In this document: one piece after another, positions 49,501 through 62,360 of the stretch
How the letters are laid out: every line of letters begins with the position of its first letter
Numbering within the stretch: position 1 is the first letter of the stretch
From: Antedon mediterranea
Taxonomy: Eukaryota > Echinodermata > Crinoidea > Comatulida > Antedonidae
DNA length: 64,000 bases
Direction: 5' to 3'
Assembly: GCF_964355755.1 (NCBI RefSeq)
Contig: NC_092680.1
Span: 16,345,001-16,409,000, forward strand
Notes under the pieces: model-generated
The model's database searches: none
What the model was told of the DNA's origin: nothing
Seen by the model: the letters and a program-made list of their open reading frames with translations, nothing else
Program-made: the position numbers and the translations under genes

Positions 49501-52500
49501 AACACACGTACGTCGATTTTGTTACGAAAGTTGAAATTTTTTCTTACGTCGGTCAGATTTATGACGTATTTGAAACAACATCTCTGATTGGTGTTTCTTT
49601 TTAGAGCGGGTTTTATCATTTTTTTCGCGCGAAATGTTGAATGTTGTTATTGTACCTGTAGCTACTCAGCAGCAGTGTCAGTGCAGCACACCAACATATT
49701 ATTTTCAGTAGATAGGCTAGGCCCTAGTATTAGTAAAATACTTAATTAATACTGTACTAATAGGAATTGATTTGACCAAATAATCAAACTAGCCTAGGCT
49801 AGTATAGGCCTATGTATTATTTTGTATGAATCAAAATATGAATTAATTATCCTGGCCCTCTAGGCCTAGCTCTAAATAGTTTCAAAATTTTAAAAAGGCA
49901 AATCATTTCGAGATTCCTATTATTATTAAACCTATCTAGGCCCTAGGCTAGTCATTGGCCTATAGGCCTATAAGCATATCTAATCGAGCATGAGATAGTA
50001 CTACCGCAGTAAGATACCCATTATTTACAGGCCTATATACAAAATCAAGCAAACAATTTTTTTTAAAGTTACATAATATTATATTGCTTACAAAGGGGCT
50101 TTCTATATCTTATCTTGTTGCAAATGTTCATTTTCGCGACGCAACAGAAGAATGTCGATTTCTTTGAAATGCTGATTGTTTATTTTGATATGAGTTGTAA
50201 ACTCCCTGATTAGAACATTATTATATAGAAACTACTGTGCATTTGTAAAGTATGTATAACATTGTAAAGTGGGCTAAAATTATAGTAGTAAAAATACATA
50301 TACAAATGTTATTGTCCGGCTTTCATTCACTATAAGGACATACACATTACGTCATAACTCTTTTCGCTCATTGGTTGCTTGTTACGATTGCGCTTACGTC
50401 TCTTGCGAAAGTTGACTTCAAGTCAACTTTCGTAAGAAACGTGACGCAAGGGCGTTCATTCAAGCGTAAGATAAAAAATTCCGGTTTCCTGTAAAATCGG
50501 AAGACAACGTCGTAACGCAACAATTGGTAGGTCATCGGTTTGCTGTAAAATCGTTTGTCGTTACCATTTTTCTTACGTTGCGTCGATTTTATAAATTTTT
50601 GATCGTAATCGGTTTTCTGTAAAATCTGCATTTCTTACGACAAATCGACGTAGTCGCAACAAAAGTGATGTTCTTACGTCGACAGGAAACCAGCCTTTAA
50701 TTAACTCAGCTGATACCATTCTGGGCCTTCATGCTGTGAATTGATTACTATACCTTAGTTAATCATAGGTGGTTATGCATATCATAGGGATTAATAGAAG
50801 TCTGTACATCATACAGGGTGTTGTCAAAATGTATTTATAAACACCGAATTGAATATTGTTTATTAAACCCAAAAATTGCTATATTACGTCTATATACTGT
50901 ATTTAACATGTATACATATTTCTTTTTAGGCAAGCCTGCGCCACTTCCAGAGCAAGCCCATCCTGATTGGGCTCCAACTCAAGACATGGGCAGGTTGGAC
51001 CTGGGCAGGTTGGACCTGGATGATCACACCGCAAAACGTGATAAGGAGCGATGCGAAAGGTCACAAAAAAGAGAACTGGAAAAAAAGAAATGTATTGCTG
51101 TGGAAGGTTTGTTAGATCTCCAATTAGGTGAGGCTAATATGGAAGATGTTTCTCCTGTAGAACGAACGACTCAAACAGTAGAGTTTGGTGTTGATATGTC
51201 AACACAGACACATATGTGTTATGCTGACATAGATGTCTTACAGGCCCAGTCACATTCCTTGTTACAGGAGTCGCCAATAACAGAGTTAACTTTTAAAAAT
51301 GACAATGAGCGAACTCATTTCTACACAGGGTTGCCTTCATTTGCAGTATTGATGTTGGTTTTTGAACTAGTTAAAAGCAGATTCCTGAGTAGAACATCAG
51401 TAAGTCGATTCCAGCAGTTACTAAATTTTGTACTGTTCAAACTTCGACTGAACCTTAGAGATCAGGACATTGCGTGCCGATTTCATATGTGACTCAACAG
51501 TGTCTCGAGTTTTTAATACGGGACTGGATGCCATGTCTGTGCTGAACAAGCTTATTGTATGGCCAGAAAGGGAGGTGTTGTGGAAAACCATGCCAATGCA
51601 ATTTCGAATTGCATTGGAGTACAGTCGAAGGTAGCAGTAATAATTGACTGTTTTGAGGTTTTTTGCGAGTGGCCCTCAAGTCTTGAAGCGAGGGCACAAC
51701 TGTTTTCCAGCTACAAGCACAACAATACAGTAAAGTTTTTAATTGGCTGCACTCCATGCGGGTCAATTTCATATTTGTCTGCAGCATGGGGAGGCAGGGG
51801 TACAGATAAGACCATAACATTGACGTCAGATTTGTTTGATTATCTGCTCCCTGGGGATGTCATCCTTGCCGACCGAGGTTTTGACATAAAAGATGATGCT
51901 GGGTTTTATGGTTGCAAAGCAAAGATTCCTGCTTTTAAGAAGGGAAAACAACAGCTGTCTGCTCTTGAGGTGGAAACCACAAGAAAAATTGCTCATTTAC
52001 GAATTCATGTGGAGAGGGTCATCGGTGGTGTCCGTCAAAAGTACTCAATTTTAAGTTCAACATTACCAATTGAGTACATGACAACATACAGTACAGGCAT
52101 ACCTAAGGTTGACAAGATTGCCAGAACATGCTGTGCATTGTTTAATTTATGTCCTGCCATTGTTAGAAGTGGTTGACTCGTTTAGTGTTCTAATGTTCAG
52201 ATAAAAAGAAATAGCTTTTTATATGCAGCCTAACAATAACATGCATTTTCATGTTTGAAGGTCTGAAGCCCTTATAATGAAGATGAAAAGCTTTGTTTAT
52301 GAAATACTGTAATAAAAATAAAATTGAATTAAAAGTTTTGAATGGTCTATTTCTTTCTGTTAAATGACTTGTATTCTGTATATGTTGTATGTGTCAATTA
52401 CACAATAAATGATACAATTTTCACTTTTACACATTTACAACAATAGTATTTTATTTATACAAATACTTCACTTGACAAAAATACACACAAGTTTAGCAGC

Positions 52501-55500
52501 GGATTTAATATTTAATAAACAGCTTTGCCGCCTGCATTTACGAGGGCTTCGGACCTTCAGACAATGTCTGGCTGCATTACAAAGCTGTTTTTTTTTTTGT
52601 TTTTCCTTTTTTAATTTCCTGTACTTTAACAGCACTTTAGCTGCTTCCAGATTTCTTAACCTTCTTATTTGTTTTGCGGAAATCAGGGCAGAACCAAATC
52701 TTCGGACTGTACGTATCCTTTAGTTTCAGGCAACTGTGATGATACCATTTAATTGGACAGCTTTTGTTGTCACACTTCAGCATAGACCCACTTGCTTACA
52801 TCTCCTCTGAGTCTAACAACTTTAAAATCTGGTCTGTGTGGGGGACAAAAAATGCCCATATCCGACTGAAATCCATTAGCAAATTGATTGTAAGCCTCTG
52901 TAGATTTGTAGGCTTGAAAATTTTCAGCTGTGTATGGGCTTGGCGTAGCGATTAAGTATGCCATGATATCCATCGATGTGAGGTCCGGCAGACTGTAGAT
53001 TTCGTGCGAAAATTCATCTTTATCGATCAATTATGTGTCTTTACCGATACCTGATATTTTCTGAAGATATCTTCGACGTTCAGTTGTTGATAAATTATCA
53101 GTTATTGCTGATAAAACAATGTTTGGCAACGACAACCTAGCGGTGCTGACTGCCATTGTCTATACGTAAACACACAGTAAACACACTGACCACGCTGTAC
53201 TCGGAGTTTGTTTGTCTACCAGAAGCAACTCGAGCGGAAAATCATTCCCCCGTGGCATTTTGAAGTCACCCTATACATAAGAAGAGCAGCGAAACTCAAA
53301 AAGCGAAAACTTGTGAATGGCTGCCAAAAATAAAAATAAGGTCACCACCAGGGCCAGGAGATTATGGTGCTTGGTTTTTCCTTCATGATTAATTAGATTT
53401 TAATGCTAATATAAATTTGTGAAAATTGTAACTAGGCCTACACTGTACATCCAATAATGTAATTATTTAGAGAAAATGAATAATCTAAGTTAAATATTTT
53501 TTGGAATGAGTACTTTACAGTACTTAGTACCGTTATGTTAAAAATTCTTCCAAAGCAATAACGTTCAAACCAACATTCACACAATTAAACTTTTTATGTA
53601 CATATTTTAATAAAAAATTTCTTTCTTCTATATTAATAGGTATTAACACACTTGAATGAACAATATGAGCAAGTAGTGGAAAATGGTGAAGAAATCAACA
53701 CAAAATGTGGTAGCAACATTCACAATATTTATTTGAACGTGTCTTACTATAACACTTTAAAATGGATGAACAATCACAGAAGACAAGCTATTGCTGTAAT
53801 GCCACAATCAACACATCAATTAATAGTTGAAAATAAATTGTCAACAATAATGCAGAAATTCAATGAAATATACTAGTAATTAACTAATTTTTTACTGTAC
53901 TGTACTGTAAATCTGCACACATTAAAATTATGGAGATTTTATCTCATGTACTGTAGTAGTATTTTTTATTTATTTAATTCTGTTGCTATGTTTGCAAAAT
54001 AATTTATACAAATGTTATTGCTCTAATTATGAAAAATATACAACATTTTAAAAGCTGGAAAACAACCAACACATTTGGCTAATTCTTTATGATAGTCATC
54101 CAATATTTATCTTGTGTTCCACTACCGAGTCTACTGCCAGTTGCCTTTATGCATTATGGATATAACCTCTGTTCCAGTCTTCATTAGCTTAGTCTATAAA
54201 TTGAAAAACAATGATGTATAAATACAAAAGTCAAATAGAAAATTTAATTTTTTCACAATTTATTGCATACATGTAATTATTATTTCTGTACATGAATCTG
54301 AAGTTTTCAATTTGGGGTACTAATGTACAGTAAGGAATTCCTGAAAAGTGCATCTCCTCCCTCACAAAGGCCTAGTCTAATTACTAGTGTTTTCGTTTTG
54401 GTTGCTATCAACAACAATCTATTCTACCGTCAACTTCTTTGGTACTGTATGCTGATCATTTTCCAAATGTTCATTTTTTGCCATCAGTTAGTCTTTTTTT
54501 TAGACTTTAAAATTAATTCGAGCTCCAAATGTATATCAATGGTACATCAACATAGTAGGCCTATTTCCTGTAGCTAGTTGTGGAGTGATGGCTTAGCTTG
54601 GTGAGTACGATATATAGGACCTAGCTAGGCCTCAAAGTGGGTTCTGTCTGCCTACAGTCTGCTACACTACACAGTAGTAAACTACAGTACTGTACTAACT
54701 AGGCCTACTATAGGCCCTAGATAGTAGGCTTATATTATAGCCTAGATAGCTAAGCCTATAACTATACATAAAAAACGTCTAGTTTGCGATATACTGTATA
54801 ACTATTATAGGAGGATGTGTCATTCATCTAAAATAGAATTCTACTAACCAGCAAATTAACGGCAGAGCTTTTTACATCATACGATCAGGGAAACCCCAGC
54901 ACTTTCTTCTGTTCGTCGCACATGCTTGTTTATGTGGTGAAGATGACAGATCGGATCTCCCCTGTTTGGATGCTCATTAACATATCATGCATATTTATGA
55001 GCTGTTAGTTAACCATCGTTATTTAGAATTTCTGAGCTTATGAGTTCGAAAAAATGGTAAACTTATTTTGATTTTTTATAAGCGAAATCAATATTTTTTT
55101 CGGATTTTTTTTCGGCGAAAGTGAATAACTTTATTATAACTACAAAGTGGTCTATTCAAAATTTGATTTTTTTCATCTTTAATTTTCATGTTTTGTGGGA
55201 CAATACAACTTTAAACCACTCTACAACTGTACTTTAATTGCTATGTTACAGAAACCACAGGAGTAGCATATATGTTACAAAGGGAATTAATTAAAATTGT
55301 CATACACTGCTTTAAACATTGTTTAAAATGCATACAGTGGAAACACACATTTTGCTTGTGTAATGGCAGTGATTTGGCTTAGGTTTCAATGTGCAAGCAT
55401 TCAATTCATTATGATTTGAGAAGTTATTGACCTTGTTTGCTGCTATCCCTGCTTCTTCATACATCCCACTCTCTTCTAGACCAAATGCATGCATGCCATA

Positions 55501-58500
55501 GAGGTAGCTAAAATAAGCATACTATTAATGTTTAGGAAATTATTACTATTAAGTCACTGCAAATAGTTAGTAAATTACAGTCAAAAAATCAACCCAAAAT
55601 ACCTTATTAATGTACATAATTGTTTTCATACTTTAACAGAACAACTTTCTCTTCTCATCTTTAGAATTTCATATTTAATTGTTTTTTAGTTTTGCTGTGT
55701 GTTTCTGGGTCGTTTCTAGGTTTGCTTTTAAGGTATTAAAACGTATAAAAAACATTTACCCATATAAAGGTGTAGATGGTTTCCAATGTGGAAATACTCT
55801 TGCTATTGAATCTCTCATAGGAGTACTTTGGCCCAGGTAATAATAGTTTTCCTGGGCTAACTTGAGGGCTAGGAGGTCTGTTGGATAGTCCACAAGAAGA
55901 TCTTCCCATATATTAGCAGCCTTGGACATATAACTGTAAGAAAATGAATATATTTACATATTTACTGTAGTTTAGTTGATATTAGTGTGTGCTATTGCAA
56001 TATACCAGTTTAGTCAGCAACTAGTAATATAGTGATAATATAAATGATGATGATGATGATGATGATAATTCAGTTTACTGTATACACGGCTGTTTCAACG
56101 CACGTAATGTGCGACATTAAGTGTTTACAACGCGCTTTTGCTTTTATTCATTGTTTCCATCGCACTGCGATACTTAACTGCATAATTCGTTCCACTACCT
56201 TAATAGTCTAATGCATAATAATGCTTTTATATTTATATATAGAATTCTAAAATAATTAACAAAATGTCTAATATTGTTGATACTAATTGTTTTACTATGC
56301 CTATTCAAGAACATAAAATAATAAACATAATACGAAATGTGTGTTTGTAGATAGAAATATAGCTAGTTTATTGAAGGCAATACAAAACAATTGGCGAAAA
56401 TAATAATTATAGCGCCCTCAATCAGAAAATTCGTCAGATTTATCGTCTTCTTGTTCGTCCGTCTAATTTTTTTTCGTAGATTTGTTAAGGAAATAGAAAT
56501 TTTAAACTATTTAGGTATCAACCACGCACATGCTTGTTTGTGGTGAACAGATCGGATCTCCCCTGTTTGGATGCTCATTAACATATCATGCATATTTATG
56601 AGCTGTTAGCTAACCATCGTTATTTAGGAATTTCTGAGCTTATGAGTTCGAAAAAACGGTAAACTTATTTTGATTTTTTATAAGCGAAATCAATATTTTT
56701 TCCGATTTTTTTTCGGCGAAAGTGAATAACTTTATTATAAATACAAAGTGGTCTATTCAAAATTTGATTTTTTTCATCTTTATTTTTCATGTTTTGGGGG
56801 ACAATACAACTTTAATAGTTGAAAATAAATTGTCAACAATAAATGCAGAAATTCAATAAATACTCAACAATAAATGCAGAAATTCAATGAATACTAGTAA
56901 TTAACTCATTTTTGTATTGTACTGCAAATCTTCACACAATAAAATTATGGAGATTTTATCTCATGTACTGTAGTAGTATTTTTTTATTTATTTAATGCTG
57001 TTGCTATGTTTAAAAAATAATAATATTATTGCTTTTATTATGAACATTATACAGCATTTTAAAAGCTAGAAAACAACCAACACATTTGCCGAATGGTTGT
57101 TGCTAAGCAGTATAACTATAAGCCAAAAACGTCTAGTTTACCGGCAAATTAACGGTAGAGCCTTTTATATAGGATCAGGTGAACCCCAGCACTTTCTTCT
57201 GTTCGTCGCACATGCTTGTTTAGGTGGTGAAAATAACAGATCGGATCTCATCTGTTTGGATGATCATTAACTTAACATGCATATATATGAGTTGTTAGCT
57301 ATCGTTATTCAGGAATTTCTGAGCTGATGAGTTAGAAAAAATTAATATTTTGATTTTTTATAAGCGAAATCAATATTTTTTCCATCTTTACTTTTCATGT
57401 TTTGGGGGACAATACAATTTTAACTATCGAATTTAATATCAAAACAATCAATTTGTTTAAAGGTTTTTGTTAAGATAATAACGAAATCATAAAGTTACTG
57501 CGAATATAATTTTAAACAACAAAAATAGCAATTTCGGAACGGCTCTGGCTGTGCGCTCCATGCACGCTCTACGCGTGCGCGTTTAGTTTCGATTCTCTAT
57601 ACACTGTAAAAACTGGCGTTGTTTTTTAACACGTTGTGATGTTTAATTATCAACGGTAGGTGTTAAAATAGCATATTATTAACACTTAGTGTGTTATCAG
57701 TGCCGTTACATTTAACACCATGGTGTTTATAACGATCATTGTATTTCAAAATAAAGTTTTACATGGGAAATAATACATAGGCCTATGCTATGATAGGCCT
57801 TATTCATTTTCGTGAATTAAAAACATTGGTAAACCTATGAATATAAATATCAGAGCTACGAATATCTCAGATTTTTTTCCTGTTTTGTTATATTTACTCC
57901 GTGAAAATATTTTATTAACGCATGACGTTTAAAGTACTCGTTGAAGTTTCTCACTGTTTTAACGCATAGCGCTTGCAGATAAGTCACATGATCACGCGGC
58001 GCGCGTCGTGAGCGAGGAGAGGCCGGTTAGAGATTCAGGCGCCATTGTTTTCCATTGGCGAGCGAGATAATCGGAGAAGATCACAATCACTAATCACATC
58101 AATCTTCTTTCATCGTATAGGTAATTGTTATCTGTATTTTGAACTACTGATAGTTTTATCATGTTTTGGTCGTAGTTCGAAGTGAAGGATATTTGTCATT
58201 ATGGCCTAGCTAGGATCTCCTATTATTTAACTGTAACATAGATTAGGCTAGGCCGGCCGCGATTTTTTTTTTCGTACATAAGTTGGGGACCCCCTCATGA
58301 AACGTCACAAAATAAACATGAATAATTCATCCGTTAAATTTGTTGTTCCGTGTTCACCCAAGCGTATAGCAACAAGAAGCGATTACACAACTGCGATACG
58401 ATACTTTCTAGGCCTAGGATTCTAAGTCAATTGACGCGATTGCCTTCGCGCACTCTTCTTCACACAAAATGTGTTGAGTCGAGGCTAATCGACAGCTAGG

Positions 58501-61500
58501 CAAGACATTAAACTAAGTAGTAATTCATTGGACATAGCCCAAAGAAAGCTTAGACCCACAAGAATAAAGAATGTGTATAATTTGTGTACTGTATTTTTTT
58601 TAATTCTGCTATTTTATTATCAAACAATGCATGTACTCAAAGGAACTTTAAAAATGCGCGTATATGAACACATGAGATGGGAAGATTAGACCCACGAGAA
58701 TAAAAAATGTATTTTTGTGTAATGTTTATTGTTTAATTTTGCTGACTTATTACTCGGATTGTGTCATACCTAAACACACACACACGCTCTACTAGAATAG
58801 ACATATGTTTAGAGACTAATAATTAGGCCTAGGCCTAATAGTATTAATAGAAACTATAATTTTAACACGTAATTCTTTAGTAATAAATTATATTAAAAAC
58901 ACTATCATAAACTAAAGGCTGATTATTTCGACAATCCACACAAAACGCCGCTATTCTATGAAATCGCACGCCGCAACAACAGCGCGGAGATAGGCCTAGA
59001 ATCGTACCGCACTTGTGTAATCACTTCTTGTTGCTATACGCTTGGGTGCACACGGAACAAGAACATTTAACTGATGAATTATTCATGTTTATTTTGTGAC
59101 GTTTCATGAGGGGGTCCCCAACTTATGTACGAAAAAAAAAATCGCAGGCCGGCCTGATGGACCAGTGCGTTCGCCATACTACTTTCTTACACACCGCCGC
59201 GCGCGCCTTTTGGCGCATGTCCTCTCTCCCCGAGTTTATGGTCCGGTCGCATTTGAACAGTCAGACATTAGAACTAGGCCTAGGCCGGGTATATAGGCAC
59301 TGGCTAGGCTATATATTACTAGTGTTTAGAAAATCTAAGCTTGGCCACCTATCTAGAATAGGCACTAGGCTAGGCCTAGGCTAGCCTAGTACTAGGCCTA
59401 GGCTAGGTAGGCCTAGTTACTAGCTAGGCTAGCCTACGTAGCCTAGGTCTAGCCTAGTAGTAGTCTAGGCCTAGCTAGCCCTGCCTACTACCCTAGGCCT
59501 ACTAGGCTAGCCTAGCCTATTTTCTGAATACTAGCCTAGCTAGGCCTGTGCCTAACTACTAGTACTATTTTATAGTAGGGTCCTAGGCCCTCTTTATTTT
59601 TAGTACTTCATTTTAGGCCTACCTACCTATTATTAATATGCCTGCCTACTCCTTGCCTACCGGGCTACCTATTTAAAAATAAATGGGTCATATGACCAAT
59701 TCAAAGTTGAGCCCCTAGCTAGGCCAGCCTACTTCTAAGGTCCATACATTTTTTTATTAGTTTATCAGGCTCCCCGCGAAATTACGATTTTTTAAAAATT
59801 GTTTTTAAATTGTTTTTAATTTAAATTTTTATATTAATTTATTTTATTTTGAGGGAGCTGAGGATGATTCGATTAGACTACTAGACATCCTGGAGAAGAA
59901 GGTTGCCGTTGTCAAAGGCAAAGGTACCAGATCCAATACCGTCATGACAATGTTGGAAGTAGGTGATTAGTAATAACACATTGATTTATGTATAGTTCGA
60001 TTTTCGCTCCGAGTTTTAATTGTGTAGCGCGCTATATAAAAACTGACATTATTATTATTATTAAAATATAATATCCACCTGACCATGCATCAGTTAGATA
60101 TGCCTAAAAGTGACTCTCAATCAAATAAAATAACTGAAAATGAAATCAATTTACATTTCCTTATATTTCAGGTAGAGGTAATAGACGTATCAGATGACGT
60201 TCTGGCTGAAAAGCTTCAAGACAAAAGTCCTCTTGCCCTACGCATTGTGTGTATGGACGGCAGTACAAAGATATTTATTGTTGGTGAAGGGCAGTTTATA
60301 AACTTTCAAGGGCACACTGTTCCAAACATTCTCTACCAAAGTAAAAAACGCAAAGCAATGATCGCATTTAGAAGATCTGAAACAGTGACAAAAATGATTG
60401 TTTTTTACAGATACTATTTAAAAGTACATTAACACCATTCTGTATATAAACATGTTTTAGCATTAATAAAGTGTTATCCACTCATAAACGTGTATATGTG
60501 TTATTTCTTTTAACGCCTGAACGTGTTAATAATTTCTTTAACACCTAAACGTGTTAATAATTACGGAAACATTAACACTTAAACGTGTTAATAATTTTGA
60601 CATTAACACTTAAACGTGTTCATTAAGTGTTATCCGAAACGTGTTAATTTTAGCGTTTAAACATTAACACTACTTTTTACAGTGTAGTAATGCATTGTTT
60701 TACATTTCATGTTCGCAGTAACCTTATGATTTCGTTATTATCTTAACAAAAACCTTTAAAAAAATTGATTGTTTTGATATTAAATTCGATAATTTTAAAG
60801 CATTGTGAATGTTATAAATTTTTTAGGCAAATGAGTTGGACACAAAGATGGCCGGTGTGCACCCCATGTGACTTTCTAAAATCCGTGAACGCGACATTGA
60901 CGTAACTCTTTATATTATGGCTATGATGTCGCTATGAAACAGCCGTGTTATAGTGCCTGCAAATCTTCAATACTCTTTACCAGTAAAAATTAAATGCCAG
61001 GAAACTAAACTAAAGTGCCGGCTGACAGTGGTAAACCGTTCCAAAGTAGGAAAGAGTAAAATTACTCATCCCTCAAAGAAAGACAGAATCCTATGAAAAA
61101 TGGGTAGAACAAGCAAATAGAGACTCTGAACTTGATCGCAGAGACGTGACCTCTTAAGAAAAGTGTTACAAGTTAGTAAAGAATTATGAGGTTATATAGT
61201 GTATATGTCAACATTGTATCAATGAAGAAAGTAAATTATTTTTTACTTTCCTAAAACTCTGTCTACACTATCAAACTGTGATGTGCCCATATATGGACAT
61301 GGTGATGTCATATCAATACCATATTTGGGCATATCACTACCAGATGGGCACATTACACTTTCTTTTTGTCAAACCAGTTTGATAGTATGGAGACAGGCCT
61401 TTATAATTGTTCTACTGTCTTTGAAGGGTTGTATTAAGAACTGAACACTCATCAGTGATGCAGATAGTGAATATGTCAAAGTCTATTTTTGGAACATTGT

Positions 61501-62317
61501 GGTTTGAAATAAAAGGAGACTGGCCTTAACACTATAGTATTAGTATTTACTATTTACAAAGACATCTTAAGGATTATAATTATACATTTTAAATTGTTGA
61601 TTACTATGACTATTCGAAATTCTTTTTAAGCTCTGTCTAGCTTGACAACAAAAGTGTGATGTGCCCAAATATGGTAGTGATATGACATATTTATGTCCAT
61701 ATATTGGCACATCACATTTTGTTTGTCACATAAAATTAGCTTTACAATATACCCACCCATCTGCTAAAACTTGTACAGCTTCTATGTGCTTTGTCTCTCT
61801 ATGTGTTGTTGTTGGTTTTTTCTTTAAAGTAACCAAGTAATCAAGGCTTTTTTGCAGTTGTTCATCCTTTTTTATGTCAATTGACATTGAACACAAGGTC
61901 AAACTAGTTGTAAGGACATGACCCATTACTAAAAAATATCAAGATTGTACAAACCATATAAAATATTCATTCCATACATATCTATTTTATAGCTAGCTAA
62001 TAATAGAAATTGTTCAACTAATAGTTCAGCTTTTACACCTAAATGCTTGCGATCCTTGATCATGTAATTTTACTACGATCATTGTACGACCTCCAAAAAG
62101 CCTTATTCCGGTTTAGAAATTATATATTGGATATAATTATAAACACAACAGGCAAAGAACATTAATTCTAAACCGCCCAGTGATATACTGAAATTTAATT
62201 AATTAATTTGAAACGATAAAGATGGGGAAATCTGTGAGAATGATCGCCCCAACCGAGACTCGAACTCGGACCGCCTGCTTGATATGCAGATGTCTTAACC
62301 ATTAGACCATTTGGATA

Positions 62318-62360
<43 letters not shown>

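Larger units (their letters stand above)
46899..52176 (+). pseudogene. THAP-HTH-DDE_Tnp_4 transposase, broken
   Basis: Exon 1 starts at ATG 46899. The THAP zinc finger begins FCTVKD, is split at 46928 by an inserted element and resumes at 48991 with the second Cys, RSNRDVEVSFFRIPK, then (in shifted frames) RVWLDKM and NYRVCSKHFIGG. The donor is at 49168. Exon 2 starts at 50930 with KPAPLPEQAHPDWAP, then an acidic TQT-type linker, a helix-turn-helix (HTH_Tnp_4-like, about 51285-51500) and a DDE_Tnp_4 domain with IIDCFEVF, WGGRGTDK, ILADRGF and RIHVERVIGG (the catalytic Asp, Asp and Glu). Frameshifts near 49050, 49110, 51490 and 51620 add to the insertion, so no active enzyme is made. The catalytic residues themselves are intact. 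Confidence 0.85.
46738..53273 (+). mobile_element. THAP/DDE_Tnp_4 transposon (ISL2EU/Harbinger type), nested insertions
   Basis: The ends TAGGGTGA (46738) and TCACCCTA (53273) begin imperfect inverted arms of about 110 bp that share TGGTAGACAAACAA. TA flanks both, consistent with a 2-bp target. Inside is a plus-strand THAP transposase (exons from 46899 and 50930) and a minus-strand remnant of a second gene (52637-53030) pointing towards it, with poly(A) signals for both between them (52311 plus strand, 52451 minus strand). Two later elements (46928-48981 and 49317-50696) account for more than half of the length. It lies in TTC38 intron 4. Confidence 0.8.
57602..60684 (+). mobile_element. TA-flanked CACTGTAAAAA element carrying a gene
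   Basis: The ends CACTGTAAAAA and TTTTTACAGTG are flanked by TA on each side (57600-57601, 60685-60686). Subterminal repeats of the type AACACTTAAACGTGTTAATA fill 60500-60670, with sparser TTAACAC words at 57620-57730. Inside are a possible 5' exon ending at about 58122 (ATCGTATAG before GTAATT), an inserted palindrome (58259-59145), and two plus-strand coding exons with a poly(A) signal. No DDE transposase motif was recognised. Confidence 0.65.
56084..60948. mobile_element. Outer palindromic element with ACACGGCTGTTTCA ends
   Basis: ACACGGCTGTTTCA at 56084 and its complement TGAAACAGCCGTGT ending at 60948. A second mirrored pair further in (about 57423-57509 and 60712-60802, sharing AAAGGTTTTTGTTAAGATAA) suggests long inverted arms. 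Between the arms lie two MITE copies, a duplicated 270-bp block and the TA-flanked element 57602-60684. It lies in TTC38 intron 2. Its ancestry is uncertain. Confidence 0.5.

Noticed and set aside
50818-51492. A host THAP-domain gene rather than a transposon
   Set aside because: The transposase has several frameshifts, lies between inverted ends with TA flanks, and is paired with a second transposon gene.
53652-53876. 74-codon open frame
   Set aside because: No splice signals or family match, and part of it lies in a block duplicated at 56816 where the frame is broken.
59096-59384. Open frames of 66 and 92 codons near the palindrome
   Set aside because: They begin inside the right arm of the 58259 element and run into CCTAGG-rich low-complexity DNA.
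62249-62317. Functional tRNA gene on the minus strand
   Set aside because: The acceptor stem is not complementary over seven pairs and the anticodon ATC is atypical.
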